Source: Nonomuraea corallina (lineage in GTDB: Bacteria > Actinomycetota > Actinomycetes > Streptosporangiales > Streptosporangiaceae). Taken from it: a stretch of DNA of 45,107 bases. The DNA lies in NCBI RefSeq assembly GCF_027620315.1, contig NZ_JAPNNL010000040.1, positions 1-45,107 of the forward strand, given 5' to 3'. The position numbers and the translations under genes were made by a program. Below are positions 41,547 through 45,107 of the stretch, piece after piece (position 1 is the first letter of the stretch; each line of letters opens with the position of its first letter). Below the pieces are notes generated by a model. It worked only from the letters and a program-made list of their open reading frames with translations, had not been told where the DNA came from and searched no databases.

Positions 41547-42170
41547 ATGCTAAATCCCGAACAGGATCACCCGGCCGAGAACCAGTGGGAACTGGTGGTT
41601 GAGTATGGGCACGGGCTTCAACTCGGCTTCCACGCCCTATGGGTCGAGAGCGACGATCCAGAGAAACTGGCCCGGCGACTCCGGGTAGATCCGGAATCAC
41701 GTTTGGAATGCGGCCTTGAAACACTTGCAGGAACTTATAAGGGCCCTCCTGCGAAAGGCATGTGGATCGGCCCCCATGCGCCCGGCTGGACACATGCATT
41801 CGTCTTCGGTTTTTACTCCGACCATCCCGCGATCCGCAATCTCGGAAGGCACCGTGTTTTCGAGATCAATTTCTGGGGCGAAGTGGGTGAAGGGCTTGAG
41901 CCGTTGCACCTTTACTACGACGGAAAACTGCTCGGCGATGTCACGCCGCCGTACGAGGAAAACGGATATATGACCCTTCCTGACTATCGGCCTTTCACTG
42001 GAGGGCTGAGACTTGATCCCGACAGTGAACTTGAGCAGGACGTCCATACCTTGTGGTGCTTGGTAGGCCGGATCACGGGACGCTTCGCAGACCGGGAATG
42101 GTGGACGTCGACGCGAACCTTCTATCGCATCCCGGACGAGGCATGGGAGGACCCAATGCCGTTGAGTTAG
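41547..42170 (+). CDS. Unknown cytosolic protein (207 aa)
   Basis: Not recognised with confidence. The sequence is soluble, acidic and rich in Trp/Gly/Tyr, with MWIGPHAPGWTHAFVFG, RHRVFEINFWGEVGEGLEPL and DREWWTSTRTFYRIPD. It has no signal peptide or membrane helix. The style resembles small actinobacterial DUF or immunity-like proteins often found on islands, but no assignment is made. ATG 41547 has GAGGAC about 8 nt upstream. GC is somewhat lower than in the core region. It lies between an orphan hairpin and a transposase graveyard, so horizontal acquisition is likely. Confidence 0.75.
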   Translation: MLNPEQDHPAENQWELVVEYGHGLQLGFHALWVESDDPEKLARRLRVDPESRLECGLETLAGTYKGPPAKGMWIGPHAPGWTHAFVFGFYSDHPAIRNLGRHRVFEINFWGEVGEGLEPLHLYYDGKLLGDVTPPYEENGYMTLPDYRPFTGGLRLDPDSELEQDVHTLWCLVGRITGRFADREWWTSTRTFYRIPDEAWEDPMPLS

Positions 42171-42385
42171 CGATGCGGGCTCTGCTGGAGCGTCGCCACG
42201 TCGGCTACGTGTTGGCCATCGCGGACACCGGCGGGTGAACCTGGAGGGGGCCGACCGCAGCGCGGTCGACATCGCCGCCAGCGTGACCGATCGGCACTGG
42301 CGCCGCTACCGTGCTGGACAAGGCGCCAAGGGCCCGCGCTGGTATGCCTGGGCATCGCCCCAGCTTCAGCCGGATTACTGCGACA
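42165..42385 (+). pseudogene. IS701-like transposase fragment, frameshifted
   Basis: Two frames together resemble the middle of IS701-family transposases. The first is MRALLERRHVGYVLAIADTGG-stop (to 42238). After a frame change, DRSAVDIAASVTDRHWRRYR and GQGAKGPRWYAWA follow. Both ends are missing. Boundaries are approximate. Confidence 0.7.
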
Positions 42386-42445
42386 ACCCAGCGGTGAAGG
42401 TCTCTCACCTCACTCGACTCCATGGCGCCTCCTGGCGCACCCACC

Positions 42446-42541
42446 TGCTTCGACAAGCTAGCCAACCGTTACCTCGCGGGTGTCACCATCGCCCCGCTCA
42501 TGCTCTGGCTCCGGCAGGCCGAATTGTCAGACACTCCGTAG
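42446..42541 (+). pseudogene. Transposase C-terminal fragment (IS5-type)
   Basis: CFDKLANRYLAGVTIAPLML followed by WLRQ and a stop at 42539-42541 matches the usual end of DDE transposases (FDKLAxRYxAxxxxAxxxxWL). No start or catalytic region remains. Confidence 0.65.
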
Positions 42542-42583
42542 GAATGTCTTGAAGATCTTGATGGTGAGTCGGCATGAGCTGGC

Positions 42584-42834
42584 TCACCCTCGCGTTATGG
42601 GGTGATCGGGGCGAGGGTCCAGATACCGCTGGTGTTTGAGTCCGAGGTTGATGAGGCGGCGGAGATTGAGGGCGGCGGAGTAGTGGTGGAGCCAGCGGTC
42701 GTTGGCGGCGGTGCCGTGGTGGCGCAGGCGGCGGTTGCCTCGGGCGACCAGCCAGTCCACAGCGCGTTCGACCATGGGCCGCCAGCGGCGGTAGTCGTCT
42801 TGCCAGGCGAGGTCATGGGCGGCTTGGCGGGGGG
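42584..42834 (-). pseudogene. DDE transposase C-terminal fragment
   Basis: The minus-strand frame AWQDDYRRWRPMVERAVDWL, VARGNRRLRHHGTAANDRWL, ALNLRRLINLGL is the C-terminus of a DDE-type transposase (IS5/IS1182-like). It has no catalytic Asp residues and abuts the integrase fragment at about 42834. Confidence 0.7.
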
Positions 42835-43050
42835 ACCGACATGAAGTACGGGTCGGCGATGCTGCGGCACTCCTCGATCGGGATCACGTCCGACATCTAC
42901 ACGGCGGTGCTGCCGGATGTGGCCAGGGCGGCAGCGGAGGCGGCGGTTCGTCTGGTGCCTCGAAAGATCATGCTGAAGGAGGGGTCCGAAACTGGCGGTC
43001 CCCCTTCGGTCCCCCAACCGCTGATTCCCCCGTCCGAGGAAGCGGGCTGA
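42835..43050 (+). pseudogene. int: Tyrosine-integrase C-terminal fragment
   Basis: About 70 residues survive: GTDMKYGSAMLRHSSIGITS, then DIYTAVLPDVARAAAEAAVR. The His of LRHSS and the nucleophile Tyr in DIYTAV are the last two catalytic residues of phage/AICE integrases. The upstream Arg boxes are gone, replaced by the transposase fragment. The gene ends 25 nt from a tRNA 3' fragment, the normal place for an integrase next to its attachment site. Confidence 0.8.
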
Positions 43051-43074
43051 GGTGCTCCGTACCTGGTGAAGTAG

Positions 43075-43117
43075 TAGGGCGGGTGGGACTTGAACCCACG
43101 ACCCACGGATTATGAGT
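43075..43117 (-). other. Attachment-site remnant: 3' half of a tRNA (CAU anticodon)
   Basis: On the minus strand the sequence runs from anticodon loop CTCATAA (43110-43116) through the 3' anticodon strand, variable loop, T-arm (GTGGG-TTCAAGT-CCCAC, 43083-43099) and 3' acceptor strand (CCGCCCT, 43076-43082). The 5' bases next to the loop do not pair with the 3' anticodon strand, and no D-arm exists, so it is not an intact tRNA. Identity from anticodon loop to 3' end is the typical att core of tyrosine integrases. Confidence 0.8.
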
Positions 43118-43556
43118 GGACTTGATCTTAACAGGGGAGCGATGTTCTGAGCTGCGCCTCGGCAGGATTTCGATCATGCTGCCTCGACGGCGTTCCGCGT
43201 ATGTGCCGGATCTTGAGATGCGCGCCCGCGCACGACTCGCCCGGCTGAGCGCCCCGTATGCCTCGACCCACCGCGAAGCGGCAGCGGGCCGGCGACGGAG
43301 GGGCAAGCCCGTCTTCGTGTGTACCCTAGCCGGTCGCCGTTCCTCGGTCATCGGATGCCAACGGTCACAGACGGGCTTGAGCCGTAGGAGATGGTCTGCT
43401 GGGCTCTGCCTGGGTCGTGGCAGGCGGGACGATCAGGCTTCCACCTCAGCCAACTACGGGACTGCGGTTCACGCTTGGGAGACACCCCGGAGCCGAGGCC
43501 CCGCCGGAGGCCTGACAGTACAAGTTGAGTCCATCGCCGTGCCACTTGCGAAAGAG
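43118..43556. other. Intergenic region beyond the att remnant, no gene seen
   Basis: Only frames without RBS or family resemblance occur. The composition is mixed, partly decayed-looking, and leads into the low-GC nuclease gene. Confidence 0.5.
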
Positions 43557-44921
43557 CTAGCGCCAGTAATAAGGATCATTCTCATCTATCGGCCATTCGA
43601 TTCCAGATTCTCGCTTCCATAGCTCCACGACAACTCGTTGCGATTCAATCTCCATAGAAGCGAGGAGGTTCTGCAGCTGACGGCGCGCCTCATCCGTTGA
43701 GATCTTATTTATGATATCCTTAATTTCTGTTCTGGCTGACTCGCTAGTCCGGCCCTCGACTATAGAGACTCTCCGGCGCGTGAGGAACTTCCTAGCCTCC
43801 GCCGATATAGACCCAAGACTGAACACTACGCCTGCGCCGGGGCCATATCGCTCGACTCGATTCACAAAACGGTCGGCATCTCCTAGACCGAAATCTCGAT
43901 CTTTCAACTCGAAAAAGGCTCTATAGCCTTGAAAGTCGACGATGAGGTCTATTTCGTCTTCGTCGAAAGTCGTATTCCAGACGATGTTATTTAAGGCCAC
44001 TTTGCTGTCGACTAGCAAACTGGTTGCCCATATGGTCATCCAATGGCTCTTTTCCATCAGTTGTCGTGCTAGGGGTGTTGCGGCAATAATGTTCCGAATG
44101 TTTTCATCCGCGAAGGTGCGGTTGCATGTGCTACATCTATAATTCTCTCCGAGGTTGCCCTCTAGCTCTTCGCGAGTGGCTACCGTGCATATGGGACGAG
44201 AAGTTTGTCGGCACACAACTAAGTATTCCTCGCGCACAAGCTGCCGATCTAGTAACTCCCGGACGGCAGGCTGTTCGCTTGCAGGCCCCGCATCGTCGCG
44301 TGCTGGCTTCCCTTGGATCACTCGCTTGAGAGCCTCTCTGTAATCCGGTGTTGCTAGAGTAATCGCAGCCTCCAGGTCTTGTTGGCTATACGACGCGGGC
44401 TGACTGTTGATGTGATTTGTCTTAACTTTATAATTGACAGACGAGAGGCTATATAGCAGGCGCATCTTGGGTGTAGGGAGCCAGGTGAAGGGGTTCCCTA
44501 GCATGTCTTTCGCTGATGCGGCATCCGCTGCATGCCAAAATGTAGAGGATATCTCCTCTACATGTGAAGTGGCGGTATGGTCGCGCGCCTCAACGATAAT
44601 CACTACCTCTCTTGAATACCTGATGATGATAAGCGAGCCGTCGCGGATCATTATTTCGAGGAGTTCCCTGGTCTGGTATTCTTCTCCAGGTGGAGGGCTC
44701 CATCGATTCCTATTGAAGCTGGCGCTGACTGTGTCTATTGTCTGCCAATAGAGGGTTCGATGCCTGGCGATACTCCGCGTGCCCGTAGCAGTTAGAATCG
44801 CCTTGGCGGCAGCACGAATAAGGGGCTTGTATCCTTTAGATTGCAGGTCTGATAGGAAACGTTCAAAGGCCTTTCTGCTGAATGTGGCCGGGGATGACTC
44901 TTTTCCTTCTATTATGAACAT
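43557..44921 (-). CDS. Zinc-ribbon plus PD-(D/E)XK nuclease-like protein
   Basis: A 454-aa protein encoded in DNA clearly poorer in GC than the rest, with AGA/ATA/TTA-type codons, so recently acquired. The N-terminal about 230 residues are unrecognised. A CX7CX17CX2C set (Cys237, 245, 263, 266; RCSTCNRTF) looks like a zinc ribbon. The C-terminal domain has Glu323, Asp325 (EIDLIVDF) and Glu338-x-Lys340 (AFFELKDRDFG), the PD-(D/E)XK layout of restriction-endonuclease-like proteins. ATG 44921 has AAGGA about 7 nt upstream; GTG 45020 or ATG 45002 would add up to 33 residues. It lies next to an integrase remnant. Restriction or other defence is plausible; no methyltransferase is visible. Confidence 0.75.
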   Translation of the reverse strand: MFIIEGKESSPATFSRKAFERFLSDLQSKGYKPLIRAAAKAILTATGTRSIARHRTLYWQTIDTVSASFNRNRWSPPPGEEYQTRELLEIMIRDGSLIIIRYSREVVIIVEARDHTATSHVEEISSTFWHAADAASAKDMLGNPFTWLPTPKMRLLYSLSSVNYKVKTNHINSQPASYSQQDLEAAITLATPDYREALKRVIQGKPARDDAGPASEQPAVRELLDRQLVREEYLVVCRQTSRPICTVATREELEGNLGENYRCSTCNRTFADENIRNIIAATPLARQLMEKSHWMTIWATSLLVDSKVALNNIVWNTTFDEDEIDLIVDFQGYRAFFELKDRDFGLGDADRFVNRVERYGPGAGVVFSLGSISAEARKFLTRRRVSIVEGRTSESARTEIKDIINKISTDEARRQLQNLLASMEIESQRVVVELWKRESGIEWPIDENDPYYWR

Positions 44922-45107
44922 CAGGTTTTCCTTGTGAAGATCAGCAGGGTCGGCCTGTACCTGACATAGATACGTAAGAATGAGGAACAGGGGAGTGCCC
45001 ATGCGCCAGCCATGACGCACCGCGTATGGCGACGATGCGCCGTTCTGTCCCGCTCAGGTGTTAGCGATTCTCTTCCTCTCTCCGATCATCGGCGGGGGAA
45101 GCTCTAC
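44922..45107. other. Window-edge sequence, unassigned
   Basis: It may hold the promoter or an N-terminal extension of the nuclease-like gene. In-frame upstream reading on the minus strand meets a TGA near 45088-45092. Nothing else can be assigned. Confidence 0.4.

Noticed and set aside
43070..43160. Intact tRNA-Met gene
   Set aside because: Only the part from anticodon loop to 3' end is present; the 5' strand does not pair and there is no D-arm.
43116..43622. 168-codon plus-strand frame after the att remnant
   Set aside because: No RBS, no recognisable domain, and it overlaps the nuclease-like gene on the other strand.

Overview
The window comes from a high-GC actinomycete. Evidence: very high GC, many GTG/TTG starts, frequent leaderless-type promoters (TANNNT 6-8 nt before the start codon) and a complete Pup-proteasome locus. 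Gene order from trmI (31-32 kb) back to the M24 peptidase (2.6-3.8 kb) follows the Mycobacterium tuberculosis block Rv2118c-Rv2089c: trmI, mpa/arc, dop, pup, prcB, prcA, pafA, pafB, pafC, tatA, tatC, helY, 5'-3' exonuclease, pepE. The CBM2/FN3 esterase and the WxL-like surface cluster suggest a soil or plant-litter filamentous actinomycete, possibly Streptosporangiales (inference only).

Region 1 (1-7.4 kb): the N-terminal part of a large ATPase regulator (cut by the edge), a CorA-type Mg2+ channel, an M24 peptidase, a PAS-PP2C phosphatase coupled to a 5'-3' exonuclease, and an RNB-domain ribonuclease. Region 2 (7.5-32 kb): the proteasome neighbourhood. On the minus strand pafB-pafC-small membrane protein-tatA-tatC-lipid kinase-helY form a near-continuous operon. 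Upstream of it lie two double-FKBP lipoproteins, pafA, a small secreted protein, prcA/prcB, pup, dop, an acyltransferase, arc and trmI. Pup is conjugated by PafA and removed by Dop, ARC unfolds tagged proteins, PrcBA degrades them, and PafBC is the DNA-damage regulator. Two genes on the opposite strand split the usual dop-pup-prcBA run: a small membrane protein behind an operator-bearing promoter, and a DinB2-like Y-family polymerase whose steric-gate position is Ile. Two unrelated 12-bp tandem repeats sit between convergent gene ends (7.4 kb and 24.3 kb).

Region 3 (32-41 kb): a tandem GNAT protein, a C-homopolymer tract, and a tight four-gene envelope cluster (WxL-like secreted protein, DUF916/WxLIP-like anchored protein, two further membrane or secreted proteins). 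Then come a secreted CE1-type esterase with two FN3 domains and a CBM2 behind a LacI-type operator-like site, a small secreted protein, and a secreted alpha/beta hydrolase.

Region 4 (41.2-45.1 kb): accessory DNA. It holds an unknown gene, an orphan strong hairpin, fragments of three transposases, the C-terminal end of a tyrosine integrase, and the 3' half of a tRNA with a CAU anticodon (attachment-site remnant). It ends with a distinctly lower-GC gene for a zinc-ribbon plus PD-(D/E)XK nuclease-like protein, a plausible horizontally acquired defence gene.
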